A DNA stretch of 51,271 nucleotides from Planctomycetota bacterium (GTDB lineage Bacteria > Planctomycetota > Phycisphaerae > Sedimentisphaerales > Anaerohalosphaeraceae): positions 1 through 51,271 of the forward strand of contig JAKPDO010000058.1 in assembly GCA_029552545.1 (NCBI GenBank), written 5' to 3'. Shown one piece after another: positions 24,668 to 33,983 of this stretch; positions within the stretch are counted from its first letter, which is position 1; every line of letters begins with the position of its first letter. The notes beneath the pieces were generated by a model. It was not told the origin of the DNA, did not search any database, and saw only the letters and a program-made list of their open reading frames with translations. Made by a program: the position numbers and the translations under genes.

Positions 24668-25867
24668 ATGTCCGAATTGCTTGCTCCTGCAGGAACTCTC
24701 GAAAAATTGAAGTGGGCAGTGGCCTATGGGGCTGATTCTGTCTATTTTGGATTGGAATTTGGTTCTTTGCGGAGTTTTGCAGGGAATTTTTCGTTAGAAG
24801 ACGCAGAAGAGGGTCTTCTATATCTTCATAAAAGAGGTAAAAAGGGATATGCAACACTCAATATTTACCCATTTTCAGACGAATATACTCGTCTTTTGAA
24901 TGATGCTTTTGCTCTTGAGGAAATGGGAGTGGATGGAGTTATCGTTTCCGATATAGGGGTGTTGACCGCTCTGAGAAAAAAGGGATTCAAAGCCCCGATT
25001 CATATCAGTACTCAGGCCAATACGCTCAGCTGGCCAACGGCGCTGGTCTACCACGAACTGGGGGCCGACCGTGTTAATCTGGCCCGGGAATTGTCTCTGG
25101 AACAAATTGCTGAAATTCAAAAAAATCTGAAAGGCCGGATGGAAACAGAAGTTTTCATTCACGGGGCGGTTTGCTTTTCGTATTCCGGCCGCTGTGCCGT
25201 CAGTGACTATATGACTGGTTTCCGGGCCAACAGGGGGGAATGCAAGCATCCATGCCGATATAAATATTTCCTGGTGGAAGAAAACAGGCCGGGAAAATAT
25301 ATGCCGGTTTTTGAAGACAATCGAGGCCTGTATTTGTTCAATTCGAAGGATTTGGCCTTGTTTGAACATGTGCCGCAGCTGACGGAGCTGGGGATTTCGT
25401 CTTTTAAGATAGAGGGGCGGATGAAATCCATTCATTACATTGCGACTGTGGTCTCTTTTTATCGGCAGCTGCTGGACGGAAAATCCTTCACAAAAGAACA
25501 GGCCCTCAACTGGCTCAATCGCGTGCCCAATCGGGGCTATACAGCCGGTTTTATCAAGGGCTCGTTTCTGCCGGAGGATTATTCCTGGGAAAAAAGTGTG
25601 TCGGAGGGAACCAGCCGGTTTGTCGCCAACGTGCTTGAGACTCGGCCGCACGGGTGCACCATTCGTGTTCGAAATACCATTGGTTCCGGCGAGACGTTTG
25701 AGGTGCTTTCACCCGGCGGTCGGCTGTCCAGCGTCCGGATGCCCCAGCCGCTGAAACATACGGACGGGACGGTGTCGGAGACGGCCAAAAACGGGGACTG
25801 TCTGGACCTGCCGGATTCCCTGCCCGAATATGCCGTTTTACGCCGGATTGAGGTTGAATCAGCATAA
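24668..25867 (+). CDS. U32 peptidase-family protein, TrhP-like
   Basis: A 399-aa protein starting MSELLAPAGTLEKLKWAVAY (ATG 24668, GAGG upstream). LLAPAG and YGADSVYFGLEFGSLR are the U32 opening. FIHGAVCFSYSGRC and RGECKHPCRYKY give four Cys, likely an Fe-S site. LFNSKDLALFEHVPQL and SFKIEGRMKSIHYIATVVSF follow. Known from the family: bacterial TrhP/YegQ-type U32 proteins are needed for prephenate-dependent 5-hydroxyuridine in tRNA, and no peptidase activity is established for most. It is the first plus-strand gene before murC, 40 nt away. The 5' part is more AT-rich than the rest. Confidence 0.85.
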   Translation: MSELLAPAGTLEKLKWAVAYGADSVYFGLEFGSLRSFAGNFSLEDAEEGLLYLHKRGKKGYATLNIYPFSDEYTRLLNDAFALEEMGVDGVIVSDIGVLTALRKKGFKAPIHISTQANTLSWPTALVYHELGADRVNLARELSLEQIAEIQKNLKGRMETEVFIHGAVCFSYSGRCAVSDYMTGFRANRGECKHPCRYKYFLVEENRPGKYMPVFEDNRGLYLFNSKDLALFEHVPQLTELGISSFKIEGRMKSIHYIATVVSFYRQLLDGKSFTKEQALNWLNRVPNRGYTAGFIKGSFLPEDYSWEKSVSEGTSRFVANVLETRPHGCTIRVRNTIGSGETFEVLSPGGRLSSVRMPQPLKHTDGTVSETAKNGDCLDLPDSLPEYAVLRRIEVESA

Positions 25868-25907
25868 ACTGAGGGGTATAAAGGAACGCTGTTTTCTCGG
25901 AGAAGAT

Positions 25908-27302
25908 ATGGAATCGTTTCAAGGTAAAAAATTTCATTTTATCGGCATCGGCGGGATTGGAACCAGCGGGCTGGCCAAGATGCTGCTCAAGCACGGGGCC
26001 GTTGTTTCCGGGTCCGATATGGCCGACAGTGCGGTGCTGCAGGAAATGGCCTCGATGGGAATTCGGATTTGTCTGGGGCACAGTCCGGAGAATATTCCGC
26101 CGGATGCGGATGCGGTGGTAATCAGTGCGGCCATTCCGGCCGGCAATCCGGAGCTGGCTCGGGCCGGAGAGCTGGGAATCCGCATTTACAAGTATGCGGA
26201 GATGCTGGGCAAACTGTTCGGCGAGTATCAGGGGATTGCGGTGGCGGGCACCCACGGCAAGAGCACGACCAGCGCCTGGATTGCCTATCTGCTCGAAAAA
26301 GCCGGTCGGTCGCCGACATTTCTGATCGGCGCTCATGTGCCGCAGATGGGGGGGTCCAGCGGAATCGGAGACGGGCCCTTTTTTGTGGCGGAGGCCTGCG
26401 AATATGACCGAAGTTTCCTGAATCTTCGGCCTTTGATCGGGGTGATTCTGAATATCGAGCAGGACCATCTGGATTACTACAGAGACGAAGAAGAAATCGT
26501 AGACGCTTTTACCGATTTTGCCGGAGGCATCCGGCCGGGAGGCGTGCTGATTGCCAACGGCCAAGACAGAAATACCCTTCGTCTGCTTCGCCGGCTGAAT
26601 GGACAGGTTCAGGTTCGGACCTTCGGACGCAGCGACTCGTGTGATTTGTCAGCCGGGCGGCTTTATTTGCGGGAAGGTTTTTATGAATTCGAGCTGTGTG
26701 AAAGGGGGGCGGTTCTGGGGCTGGCCCGTCTGTCGATTCCCGGCATCCACAATGTCGACAATGCTTTGGCAGTCGTTTCGGCGTGTCTGGCGGCCGGCTT
26801 ATCTGTGGAAACAATTCTGGAACATTTAGGGGGCTTTACGGGAATTGACCGACGTCTGATGCTGAAAGGTCAGCTGGGCGGGGTTGTCGTGCTGGATGAT
26901 TATGCGCATCATCCTACGGAGATTCGGGCTTCGCTTTTAGCCATTCGAGAGCGGTATCATCCGAAACACTTGTGGTGTGTTTTTCAGCCCCATCAGTACA
27001 GTCGGACGCGTTTTTTGCTTGATGATTTTGCAGAAAGCTTTAATCTGGCCGATACAACGATAGTCCCGGAAATCTATTTTGTTCGGGATACCGCCGAGAG
27101 CCGAAAAATGGTGAATGCCGAAGTTCTGGTTGAACGGATTCGCCGAAGCGGAAGTGAGGCGGTTTTTATTCGGGATTTTCCCGGTATTGTTTCCTATTTG
27201 AAAGAGCATGTTCAGCCCGGCGATTTGGTGGTAACCATGGGTGCCGGAACAATCTGGAAGGTGGCCGATGAATATCTTCAGTGGCTTAGAGCACATTGTT
27301 AA
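25908..27302 (+). CDS. murC: UDP-N-acetylmuramate--L-alanine ligase
   Basis: Adds L-Ala to UDP-MurNAc, the first stem-peptide step of peptidoglycan synthesis, in the cytoplasm. 464 aa from the ATG at 25908 (GGAGAAG upstream). KFHFIGIGGIGTSGLAKML is the MurC N-terminal nucleotide fold, VAGTHGKSTTSAWIAYLL the P-loop, NIEQDHLDYY a metal/Lys region, and DDYAHHPTEIRASL the C-terminal MurC signature. The 35-nt overlap with murB shows tight coupling. An active peptidoglycan pathway is implied. Confidence 0.95.
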   Translation: MESFQGKKFHFIGIGGIGTSGLAKMLLKHGAVVSGSDMADSAVLQEMASMGIRICLGHSPENIPPDADAVVISAAIPAGNPELARAGELGIRIYKYAEMLGKLFGEYQGIAVAGTHGKSTTSAWIAYLLEKAGRSPTFLIGAHVPQMGGSSGIGDGPFFVAEACEYDRSFLNLRPLIGVILNIEQDHLDYYRDEEEIVDAFTDFAGGIRPGGVLIANGQDRNTLRLLRRLNGQVQVRTFGRSDSCDLSAGRLYLREGFYEFELCERGAVLGLARLSIPGIHNVDNALAVVSACLAAGLSVETILEHLGGFTGIDRRLMLKGQLGGVVVLDDYAHHPTEIRASLLAIRERYHPKHLWCVFQPHQYSRTRFLLDDFAESFNLADTTIVPEIYFVRDTAESRKMVNAEVLVERIRRSGSEAVFIRDFPGIVSYLKEHVQPGDLVVTMGAGTIWKVADEYLQWLRAHC

Positions 27303-28146
27303 GGAAAAGTGTCCCTTAGCACCCTATACGTGGTACGGTCTGGGCGGGCCTGCGGATTATCTGATTACTCCCCAAAATCGGGAGCAGATTGCCGAGGTTC
27401 TTCGCCGCTGCCGGGAGAACCAGCTGCCGGTTCGGGTGCTCGGATTCGGTTCGAATTTGCTTGTGGGAGATGACGGAGTTCGGGGGGCGGTGATTCGACT
27501 GGAGAACCCGGTTTTCTGCGAGTTTAAATTTGAAGGAACGACCTTGAAGGCCGGTGCAGGTGCGAATTTGAACAAGCTCGTCCTCGAATCGGTTCGAAAA
27601 GGGCTGGCAGGGTTGGAGGCCCTGACGGGGATTCCGGGGTCTGTTGGAGGGGCGGTTCGAATGAATGCCGGAGGGCGTTTTGGGGATTTGGGGTCTGTGG
27701 TTCAGAGTGTTACGGTTATGAATATGGACGGCCAGATTTTCGAAAAGGCCAAACCGGAGCTTGTTTTTGATTATCGCAGCACCAATATCACGGCCAAGCT
27801 GATTCTGGAGGCCGCGATTGAACTGACGGAGTCGGATCCGGAATCCCTTCTGCAGGTTGTCAAAGAAGTGTGGATATACAAGAAAAATACGCAGCCGCTG
27901 GATACACACAACGCCGGCTGTATTTTCAAAAATCCGCGTGGTCTTTCGGCCGGTGCTTTAATTGACCGGGCCGGTTTGAAGGGGACTCAGATCGGCGGGG
28001 CGATAGTCAGTGAAAAACATGCCAATTTTATCATTGCCGAAAAGGGCTGCCGCAGTTCCGATGTCAGACAGTTAATTGATTTGGTCCGCACCCGGGTTCG
28101 GGAAAAGTTTGATGTCCAGCTCGAACTGGAAATTGAAATCTGGTAG
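27268..28146 (+). CDS. murB: UDP-N-acetylenolpyruvoylglucosamine reductase
   Basis: FAD- and NADPH-dependent reduction of UDP-GlcNAc-enolpyruvate to UDP-MurNAc. 292 aa from the ATG at 27268, preceded by GGAAGGTGG. YTWYGLGGPADYLITPQN, RVLGFGSNLLVGDDGVRG, LTGIPGSVGGAVRMNAG and NAGCIFKNPRG are diagnostic. The short form lacking the E. coli C-terminal extra loop is the type II MurB. Its start codon lies inside murC. The operon order murC-murB-ddl-ftsQ matches the dcw cluster of many bacteria. Confidence 0.95.
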   Translation: MNIFSGLEHIVKEKCPLAPYTWYGLGGPADYLITPQNREQIAEVLRRCRENQLPVRVLGFGSNLLVGDDGVRGAVIRLENPVFCEFKFEGTTLKAGAGANLNKLVLESVRKGLAGLEALTGIPGSVGGAVRMNAGGRFGDLGSVVQSVTVMNMDGQIFEKAKPELVFDYRSTNITAKLILEAAIELTESDPESLLQVVKEVWIYKKNTQPLDTHNAGCIFKNPRGLSAGALIDRAGLKGTQIGGAIVSEKHANFIIAEKGCRSSDVRQLIDLVRTRVREKFDVQLELEIEIW

Positions 28147-28205
28147 GGGGTGATTTCTGCAGGGTTTGGGCCGGAATATCGCTTCGTGTTTTTCAGGAAC
28201 GCAGA

Positions 28206-29156
28206 ATGAGATGCTGTAAAGAGCCATTTAAGACAGTAGCCGTTTTGGCGGGGGGGGTTGGGGAGGAACGTCCGGTTAGTCTTCAGAGCGGGCAGAATGT
28301 GTATCAGGCACTCAAGAAAACGGACCTGGATGTGCGCTTTGCGGACATTCATCCGGATGATTTGTCCATTCTGGATGACCCCGATATTGACATTTTTTTC
28401 CTGATTCTGCACGGTCAATTCGGGGAAGATGGTCATCTGCAGAAGATTCTGGAAGAGAAAAACCTGGTTTATACGGGTTCTGATTCGGCGGCCAGCTGTC
28501 TGGCTTTTGACAAGTGGGCCGCCAAGAAGCGGTTTCGGGAATGGGGCATTCCGACGGCTCCGGCGGTTTATGTGGAGCCGGATACAGAGGAACACGCGCT
28601 TCTGGAGGCGATTGCCGGCCTGGGAGGGGAACAGTTTGTTGTAAAACCCCTGCGTCAGGGCAGCAGTGTGGGGGTTCAAATTGCCCGAACCCCTCAGGAG
28701 GCCCTTCGGGCGGCTCGTGAATGCTCTGGCCTTTTTGGAGATTGCATGGTGGAGCGTTTTATCCGGGGACGAGAGATTACGGTCGGAATTGTCGACCGGA
28801 TGGTTTTGCCTGTGATTGAAATTCGTCCGAAGCAGAGTTTTTATGATTATCAGGCCAAGTATATAGACGATCGAACAGAGTTTCTGTTTGATACTTTTTC
28901 TGATGTACATCAGGTGGAGTTTTTTCAGAAAACAGCCATGGACAGTTTCCGGGCTCTCGGATGCCGGCATTTCGGACGCGTGGATATGATTGTTGATTCA
29001 CAGGGGACTCCCTGGGTTCTGGAAATCAATACCCTGCCGGGGTTTACAAGCCATTCGCTGCTGCCGATGGCGGCGGCGCGGGCCGGGCTGGACCCGACTC
29101 AGTTGTGTTTGAAGATTCTGGAAACGGCCTGGCTGGATTTCCACAAGAAGGGTTGA
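28206..29156 (+). CDS. ddl: D-alanine--D-alanine ligase
   Basis: Makes the D-Ala-D-Ala dipeptide for the peptidoglycan stem. 316 aa. VAVLAGGVGEERPVSLQSG has the first D-Ala-binding Glu, HGQFGEDGHLQ the family motif, FVVKPLRQGSSVGVQIA the ATP-grasp glycine loop, and LEINTLPGFTSHSLLPM the second D-Ala and omega-loop region. AGGAAC precedes the ATG at 28206. It sits 59 nt after murB. It provides an internal reference for the two atypical ATP-grasp ligases of the kamA operon. Confidence 0.95.
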   Translation: MRCCKEPFKTVAVLAGGVGEERPVSLQSGQNVYQALKKTDLDVRFADIHPDDLSILDDPDIDIFFLILHGQFGEDGHLQKILEEKNLVYTGSDSAASCLAFDKWAAKKRFREWGIPTAPAVYVEPDTEEHALLEAIAGLGGEQFVVKPLRQGSSVGVQIARTPQEALRAARECSGLFGDCMVERFIRGREITVGIVDRMVLPVIEIRPKQSFYDYQAKYIDDRTEFLFDTFSDVHQVEFFQKTAMDSFRALGCRHFGRVDMIVDSQGTPWVLEINTLPGFTSHSLLPMAAARAGLDPTQLCLKILETAWLDFHKKG

Positions 29157-29168
29157 TGGAGGAAAACG

Positions 29169-30113
29169 GTGTTCAGGAAAAAAGAGCGTCAATCCGGCCG
29201 AACAGGGGGGATATTGGGCCGTTTCCGGGGCTCGGAAAACCGGACGTCAGGCAGAACGGCTGAGAAAGAATCCGGTTCCTGGTCCCTTCGACTGCGGGTG
29301 GCTTTTTCGTTGTGTTTCTGGATCCTGGTCGGGACAGGGATTGTACTCAGCTTCGGATATCTAAACCGGTATATCCAATCGGAGTATCCTCAGGCGGAAA
29401 AGTTTGGACCGTTGGAATTAGTCAATGTGCCTGAATGGGTGGAATCCGGATGGATCGAGGCAATCAAGGCCTCTGTTGGAAACGGTTTGTTTGCTCTCGA
29501 TGAACGCTCCGCTCGACAAGTCTCCGAAAAACTTTCTGCATTTTCCTGGCTGGAGGATGTGCGTGTGCGGGTTACTCCCAGCCGCCTGAGGGTGGAGGCG
29601 GTTTACCGCAAACCTCTGCTGCGTGTGAAAACCGGCACAGGCCGATGGCTATATCTGGATTCGCAGGCCATGGTGATGGATGCCCCGGAGCTGCCTTCGC
29701 TTCAGGTTGTGGAATTGAAAGGGCTGCCGGCGGAACGAGTCGGAATACCCGGCCAATCTTGCTCCGCAGAGGAAGTGTCCGCTGTGTTGGTACTGCTGGA
29801 AATCCTGGGGCGAATGGATCAAAAGTGCTGTTCTGATAAACCTTTGCGGAACGAGATTGCTTTTATCGATGTCAGCAATTGGGTCCGGGGGAAAAAAACT
29901 TCAGAGCCGCAGATTATTCTGGGGGCCAAAGACGGGACGCCCATTTATTGGGGGGCCCCCTATGGAAAGGCGGCTTTGTATTTGGAGGCGGATGAAACAG
30001 AAAAACTTTCTGTTCTTTATACCTTTTATTCCCAGAATGGGTATACTCTCCAAGGCAAAGTCAAGTATCTTGAACTTCGCACCCCTGTTGGTCAGCGTCC
30101 TCGACCTCGATAA
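29169..30113 (+). CDS. ftsQ: FtsQ/DivIB-like division protein
   Basis: A 314-aa protein with a GTG start at 29169, GGAGG 8 nt upstream. The basic, Arg/Gly-rich cytoplasmic N-terminus (residues 1-45) is followed by one membrane segment (VAFSLCFWILVGTGIVLSF) and an extracytoplasmic part with a POTRA-like region (FSWLEDVRVRVTPSRLRVEA) and LLRVKTGTGRWLYLDSQ, typical of FtsQ. It is identified by topology, these blocks and its position after ddl. FtsA and FtsZ do not follow. The next genes are on the other strand, so the dcw order breaks here. Confidence 0.82.
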   Translation: MFRKKERQSGRTGGILGRFRGSENRTSGRTAEKESGSWSLRLRVAFSLCFWILVGTGIVLSFGYLNRYIQSEYPQAEKFGPLELVNVPEWVESGWIEAIKASVGNGLFALDERSARQVSEKLSAFSWLEDVRVRVTPSRLRVEAVYRKPLLRVKTGTGRWLYLDSQAMVMDAPELPSLQVVELKGLPAERVGIPGQSCSAEEVSAVLVLLEILGRMDQKCCSDKPLRNEIAFIDVSNWVRGKKTSEPQIILGAKDGTPIYWGAPYGKAALYLEADETEKLSVLYTFYSQNGYTLQGKVKYLELRTPVGQRPRPR

Positions 30114-30173
30114 ACAGGAATCTGCTCTGAATCTGCTGTGCGAAGCTGCCGCAGGATAGAGGAACGCACTTTT

Positions 30174-30812
30174 TTATTTCAATCGCAAATAAAGCACCAG
30201 GGAATAGAGAATAGTTAGGAGGGAAGCAGCCAGAACCGGTGTCAGAACCATTCCAACGGCATATTGCGGCCGAAGGGCGCCGAACAATACGAAGATGGCG
30301 GCGGTTTTAAAGAGGATTCCCCCTATCCGATGGGTTCTGTTCCAGACAGTCTCGTTGCTCAATGTCCAGGGGGTACGGATTCCCAGAAACCAGTTGGGTT
30401 TCAGATGAGGCAGAATGGACCCCATAACAAAGAACAAAATTCCTATCATCAGGGGCATAAAGACATTCATTGAAATCTGAATCCTCAGACTCCAGGCAAT
30501 TGTGAACAAGTGTACAGCCAGCAAAAAGATCGTTATCAGCAGAATAAACCCTTCGTAATAAACGCGAAACTTGAAGATATTTTTCCGCAGAGGATCGATC
30601 AGCAGGATAGCGTAAAAGAACAGCGCCTCTGCCGCCATAATTCCCGGCAGCAGAAACATCAGGACGGATTTAGGCATATACCCGTCTACCTGTCCGGCGG
30701 CATTCCAGTGGGAGGCCATAATCACAGGCATTTTCGGATAAAAGATCCCGCTGATTCCAAAAGCAGCCGCCACCGTCAGCCAAATCAGTACCGTCGTAAT
30801 TCGCATCTTCAT
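30174..30812 (-). CDS. SdpI-family membrane protein (DUF1648)
   Basis: 212 aa with about six hydrophobic segments. The ATG at 30812 overlaps the previous stop in ATGA, and GGAG precedes it. HWNAAGQVDGYMPKSVLMFL is the DUF1648 block and PHLKPNWFLGIRTPWTLSNE the SdpI signature. In Bacillus, SdpI is an immunity/signalling protein that binds a repressor. Other members are of unknown role. Here it is the third gene of a padR-HAAS-sdpI unit. Confidence 0.85.
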   Translation of the reverse strand: MKMRITTVLIWLTVAAAFGISGIFYPKMPVIMASHWNAAGQVDGYMPKSVLMFLLPGIMAAEALFFYAILLIDPLRKNIFKFRVYYEGFILLITIFLLAVHLFTIAWSLRIQISMNVFMPLMIGILFFVMGSILPHLKPNWFLGIRTPWTLSNETVWNRTHRIGGILFKTAAIFVLFGALRPQYAVGMVLTPVLAASLLTILYSLVLYLRLK

Positions 30813-31531
30813 TTTGGGTTCTCCTTTTCCAGTACATAATAGGGGGACCTGCCTGTTTGGGGATTCTGATCCGGCAGCCACTCTAAAAACAGGTATTCCT
30901 GTCCGTCAATCATTCGAATCCGGTATTCGCCTTCTTTTTTTATATCCGGGAAGTAGAGTTTTCCTTTGGACCAAAGCCATGCGCGGGAGGTTTTCATGTC
31001 TTTGTAAAATTCAATCTCTTTGAAAAAGAACTCCTGCCCGGACCGCCTCCGGTCCGGTACGAACTGTTCCGGTGTTTCGACGAAATCCACTGTATTCCAT
31101 CGGCCTATTATTTGAGGGTCCGGCTGATAGCTTAAAATGAAGTCCTGCAGGGGGTCGGGTTGCGGTTTGATATCCGCTGTGTGGAGTTTATAGCCGACCA
31201 CGGAGACCAGCACAATTACGAAAACACCTGTGAGAAAATGGTTGAGGAACCGAAAAGCCGGCGAAACGGTTTCCAATTCCGTTTTTCCCGAAGACGGCTG
31301 TTTGAGCAATTCGGCATATTCCTCCGCCGGGCCCATTTCTTCAAGGATTTCCTGCAGCCGGCTGTCCGTGCGCTGGGAGGGGTCCAGTTCTTCATACCGC
31401 CGTTCCAGATGTTCCCGTATGTCCGCCAGCAGCTCTTTTTTGCGGGGATGCTGGATGGATGTCAGTTCCGCCTCAATCTGCTGGAGATACTCATCCCGCA
31501 TTTGACGCCACCTTTTTTCGGTATCGTTCAT
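30809..31531 (-). CDS. HAAS-domain membrane protein of the padR unit
   Basis: 240 aa. The ATG at 31531 overlaps the padR stop by 4 nt. RRRYEELDP-type N-terminal helices (EAELTSIQHPRKKELLADIR, MGPAEEYAELL) match the HAAS domain often encoded directly after PadR regulators. One membrane segment (HFLTGVFVIVLVSVVGYKL) leads to an extracytoplasmic ~120-aa domain with WNTVDFVETPEQF and YRIRMIDGQEYLFLEWLP, which resembles a lipocalin-like ligand-binding beta-domain. The partner or ligand is unknown. Confidence 0.7.
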   Translation of the reverse strand: MNDTEKRWRQMRDEYLQQIEAELTSIQHPRKKELLADIREHLERRYEELDPSQRTDSRLQEILEEMGPAEEYAELLKQPSSGKTELETVSPAFRFLNHFLTGVFVIVLVSVVGYKLHTADIKPQPDPLQDFILSYQPDPQIIGRWNTVDFVETPEQFVPDRRRSGQEFFFKEIEFYKDMKTSRAWLWSKGKLYFPDIKKEGEYRIRMIDGQEYLFLEWLPDQNPQTGRSPYYVLEKENPK

Positions 31532-31866
31532 GAATTGTCTCCTTTGCGCACTTGGTTCACACCGGCGACAATCATATCCCAGTGTCGATTCATTTCCGCC
31601 AGTATCTGTTTTCCCCGCTCGGTAATCGTGTAATATTTTCGCGGCGGCCCGCCCGGCCCGGGTTCGATGCCGGCTTCCGCCAGTCCGTCGGTTTGCAGGC
31701 GAGCCAGGATTGGATAAATATTGCCCTCTCGTACGGACAGCCCCCGGCATTTTTTAAGTTCCTGCACCATTTCATAGCCGTGACATCGCCCGCGGGCCAG
31801 AAAATTCAGGACAACGATATCCAGGAGCCCTTTCCGCAATTGTGTTTGCCAGTTTTGCAGGTCCAT
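31528..31866 (-). CDS. PadR-family transcriptional regulator
   Basis: 112 aa. The winged-helix block LLDIVVLNFLARGRCHGYEM, then SVREGNIYPILARLQTDGLA and PPRKYYTITERGKQIL, is diagnostic of PadR. No long C-terminal dimer helix, so it is the short (s) class. It leads the three-gene unit padR-HAAS-sdpI and probably represses it through the palindromes at 31907-31934. Confidence 0.9.
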   Translation of the reverse strand: MDLQNWQTQLRKGLLDIVVLNFLARGRCHGYEMVQELKKCRGLSVREGNIYPILARLQTDGLAEAGIEPGPGGPPRKYYTITERGKQILAEMNRHWDMIVAGVNQVRKGDNS

Positions 31867-31906
31867 AAATTATCCGAGAAAGAAACAGCCTTTGTTTTCA
31901 TTGTAT

Positions 31907-31934
31907 TATACTGCATTATAGTATACTGATATAC
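31907..31934 (-). promoter_or_regulatory. tandem palindromes and -10 ahead of padR
   Basis: TATACTGCATTATA (31907-31920, a single mismatched pair) and GTATACTGATATAC (31921-31934, 5-bp arms) abut each other. The minus strand gives TATAAT at 31920-31915, which fits a -10, but no good -35 is seen. The position suggests a PadR autoregulatory operator. Confidence 0.55.
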
Positions 31935-32026
31935 AAAAAATTCGATTTCGGGGAAATTTCATTTTGTTTATTTATGCAAGGGCTTATTAAAAAAAGAGTT
32001 ATATGTGTTTTTCAGATGAAAATATT

Positions 32027-33751
32027 TTAATTTGAATCCAGGTAGGCCAATGTTTTTTCGAGGATTTCCTTGAAGACAGGCGCTGCGACTCGTCCGCCGC
32101 TGTAGCCCTTGCCCAAAGAGCGGTTGGGTTTTCGGATAGAAACCAGAATGATCACTTTGGGATTGTCGGCAGGGGCTCCTCCGACAAAAGAAGCGACATA
32201 ATTGCTTGTGTCATAACCGCCTGTAGGCAGGGCAATATTGGCGGTTCCTGTTTTGCCGAAGACTTCCAGTCCTTCGATGGCGGCCTGGTCACCGGTCCCA
32301 TGGGTAACTACGCTTCGCAGGGCTTCCCGGACTATCCATCGGGCGGTTTCCGGCCTCACAATATAACCGGAACCAACCAAAGAAGGGGTAATATCCGTTA
32401 CTTGTCCTTCCGGATTGATTATCGCGCGGACCAGATGGGGCTGAATCAGGGTGCCGCCGTTTGCGAGAATACAATAAGCCCGTGCGATTTGAAGAGCGGT
32501 AACGGAAATTTCATGGCCGAAGGCGATTCGCGTTGGGCTGTAGCCGCTCCATTTTTGCGTCGGACGAAGCAGACCGGGTTCTTCGCCTGTCAGGTCTATT
32601 CCGGTCGGCTGTCCAAACCCGAAAAGCCGAAGACCTTCATACAGTTTTCTGGGGCCTGTTTTTAACCCGATTTTCGCCATTCCGATATTGCTGGAGTTTT
32701 GAATGATTTCTCGGACGCTGAGAAGGCCGAACCGGTGGTTTCCAAACTCATGAATGCCGCCGTATTTGCCCCAGTAGCCGTCTTCGCAGTCAAACCTTTC
32801 CTCTTTGGAGACAGCGCCGCTGTCAATTGCAATGGCGGCAACGATGGGTTTGAAGATACTGCCGGGTTCGTAAGGGTCTGACAAGATTCTGTTTTTCAGA
32901 TGTTCCGGAGGGGTTTTGGAGAATTGCTGCGGGTCGAAATCAGGCAAAGAAACCCACGCGAGTATTGCACCCGTCCAGGGGTCCATGACTAAAGCAACGC
33001 CGGATTCGGCCTGATAGTCCCGGATTTGTTTCTGAAGGGCCTCTCGCACAATTTCCTGAATCACGATATCCAGGGTTAAAACGAGATTGTCTCCGTTTCG
33101 AAGAGGGGTTCGCCCTTCGGGGTAAGCCGCAATAGGTCTTCGGAACACATCGACCACGTAAATGTCTTGTCCGCCCTTGCCGGCCAGAACGGAATCGTAT
33201 TTCAGCTCGAGGCCCGCCAAACCGTGTCCTTCGCCGCCGACAAAGCCGACAACATGGGAACAGAGGGCGGCGGCAGGGTAGGACCGAATCCAGGCCTCTT
33301 CAATTCCAATACCGGACAGGCGGGCATGAAGAACGGCCTGCTGCTGTTCCGGGGTAATGTCTTTGGCAAGCCGCAGAAATCCCGGATTTTTTGCTTCAAG
33401 AATTTGTTTGGCGATTTCAGAGCCCGGGACATTCAGAATCGATTGAAGAGTATCGGCGGCCAGTTTGTATTGTTCATTTTGCAGAAGACGACGGGGTTCC
33501 CCGAATACGTTGTAAATCATTGTGCTGGCAGCCAGAATCCGTCCTTTTCTGTCCGCTATCAGACCGCGCTGCGGCAGCTGACGAACAACAGCGTAGCGCT
33601 GGGTGCGGCTGGCCTTTTCATAGAGGTCTTTCCGCTGGAATTGGAGGTCCCAGAGGCGTCCCCCTAAGCCGGTAAGTCCGGCCAAAAGAAAAACGCAAAC
33701 CAGGATGATGCCGGACCAAGTTCGTGTCGGAGAATGTTCCGGACAATTCAT
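32027..33751 (-). CDS. ftsI: penicillin-binding protein, FtsI/PBP2-type transpeptidase
   Basis: 574 aa. An N-terminal membrane anchor (GIILVCVFLLAGLTGLGG) is followed by the PBP dimerisation domain and the transpeptidase domain with all three active-site motifs: S-x-x-K in EPGSIFKPIV, S-x-N in NSSNIGMAK and K-T-G in VFGKTGTANI. It cross-links septal peptidoglycan in the family. The ATG at 33751 overlaps the ftsL-like stop in ATGA, with GGAGG upstream. It is the last gene of the mraZ operon. MurE, murF, mraY, murD, ftsW and murG do not follow. Confidence 0.92.
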   Translation of the reverse strand: MNCPEHSPTRTWSGIILVCVFLLAGLTGLGGRLWDLQFQRKDLYEKASRTQRYAVVRQLPQRGLIADRKGRILAASTMIYNVFGEPRRLLQNEQYKLAADTLQSILNVPGSEIAKQILEAKNPGFLRLAKDITPEQQQAVLHARLSGIGIEEAWIRSYPAAALCSHVVGFVGGEGHGLAGLELKYDSVLAGKGGQDIYVVDVFRRPIAAYPEGRTPLRNGDNLVLTLDIVIQEIVREALQKQIRDYQAESGVALVMDPWTGAILAWVSLPDFDPQQFSKTPPEHLKNRILSDPYEPGSIFKPIVAAIAIDSGAVSKEERFDCEDGYWGKYGGIHEFGNHRFGLLSVREIIQNSSNIGMAKIGLKTGPRKLYEGLRLFGFGQPTGIDLTGEEPGLLRPTQKWSGYSPTRIAFGHEISVTALQIARAYCILANGGTLIQPHLVRAIINPEGQVTDITPSLVGSGYIVRPETARWIVREALRSVVTHGTGDQAAIEGLEVFGKTGTANIALPTGGYDTSNYVASFVGGAPADNPKVIILVSIRKPNRSLGKGYSGGRVAAPVFKEILEKTLAYLDSN

Positions 33752-33975
33752 GGAGAGGTTTCCTCCGGAAGGTACGGAAGCACTTTCTGCGGCTGGAGGA
33801 GCCCTTCCAGCTCAAGCTGTTTTTTCCAAAGCTGCTGGCGGAGGTGTGTTTGGCGAATCTGGGCCTGCCGTGCCTGATGGAACATCCGCGAAGCGCTGAT
33901 GCGAAGATGAGCAGTACCTATCAGCGCGGCTGTTATCACAAAAATTACATACCTCAGGCGTGCCCGTGAAATCAT
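33748..33975 (-). CDS. ftsL: FtsL-like small membrane coiled-coil protein
   Basis: 75 aa from the ATG at 33975 (GAGGG upstream). One membrane segment (RYVIFVITAALIGTAHL) is followed by a charged helix with heptad-like leucines (RQQLWKKQLELEGLLQ). The shape and its position directly before ftsI match FtsL, which recruits FtsB/FtsQ. Sequence identity is not itself convincing, as FtsL is poorly conserved. It is coupled to ftsI by a 4-nt overlap and sits 8 nt behind the LysM gene. Confidence 0.65.
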   Translation of the reverse strand: MISRARLRYVIFVITAALIGTAHLRISASRMFHQARQAQIRQTHLRQQLWKKQLELEGLLQPQKVLPYLPEETSP

Positions 33976-33983
33976 AAAAACCC

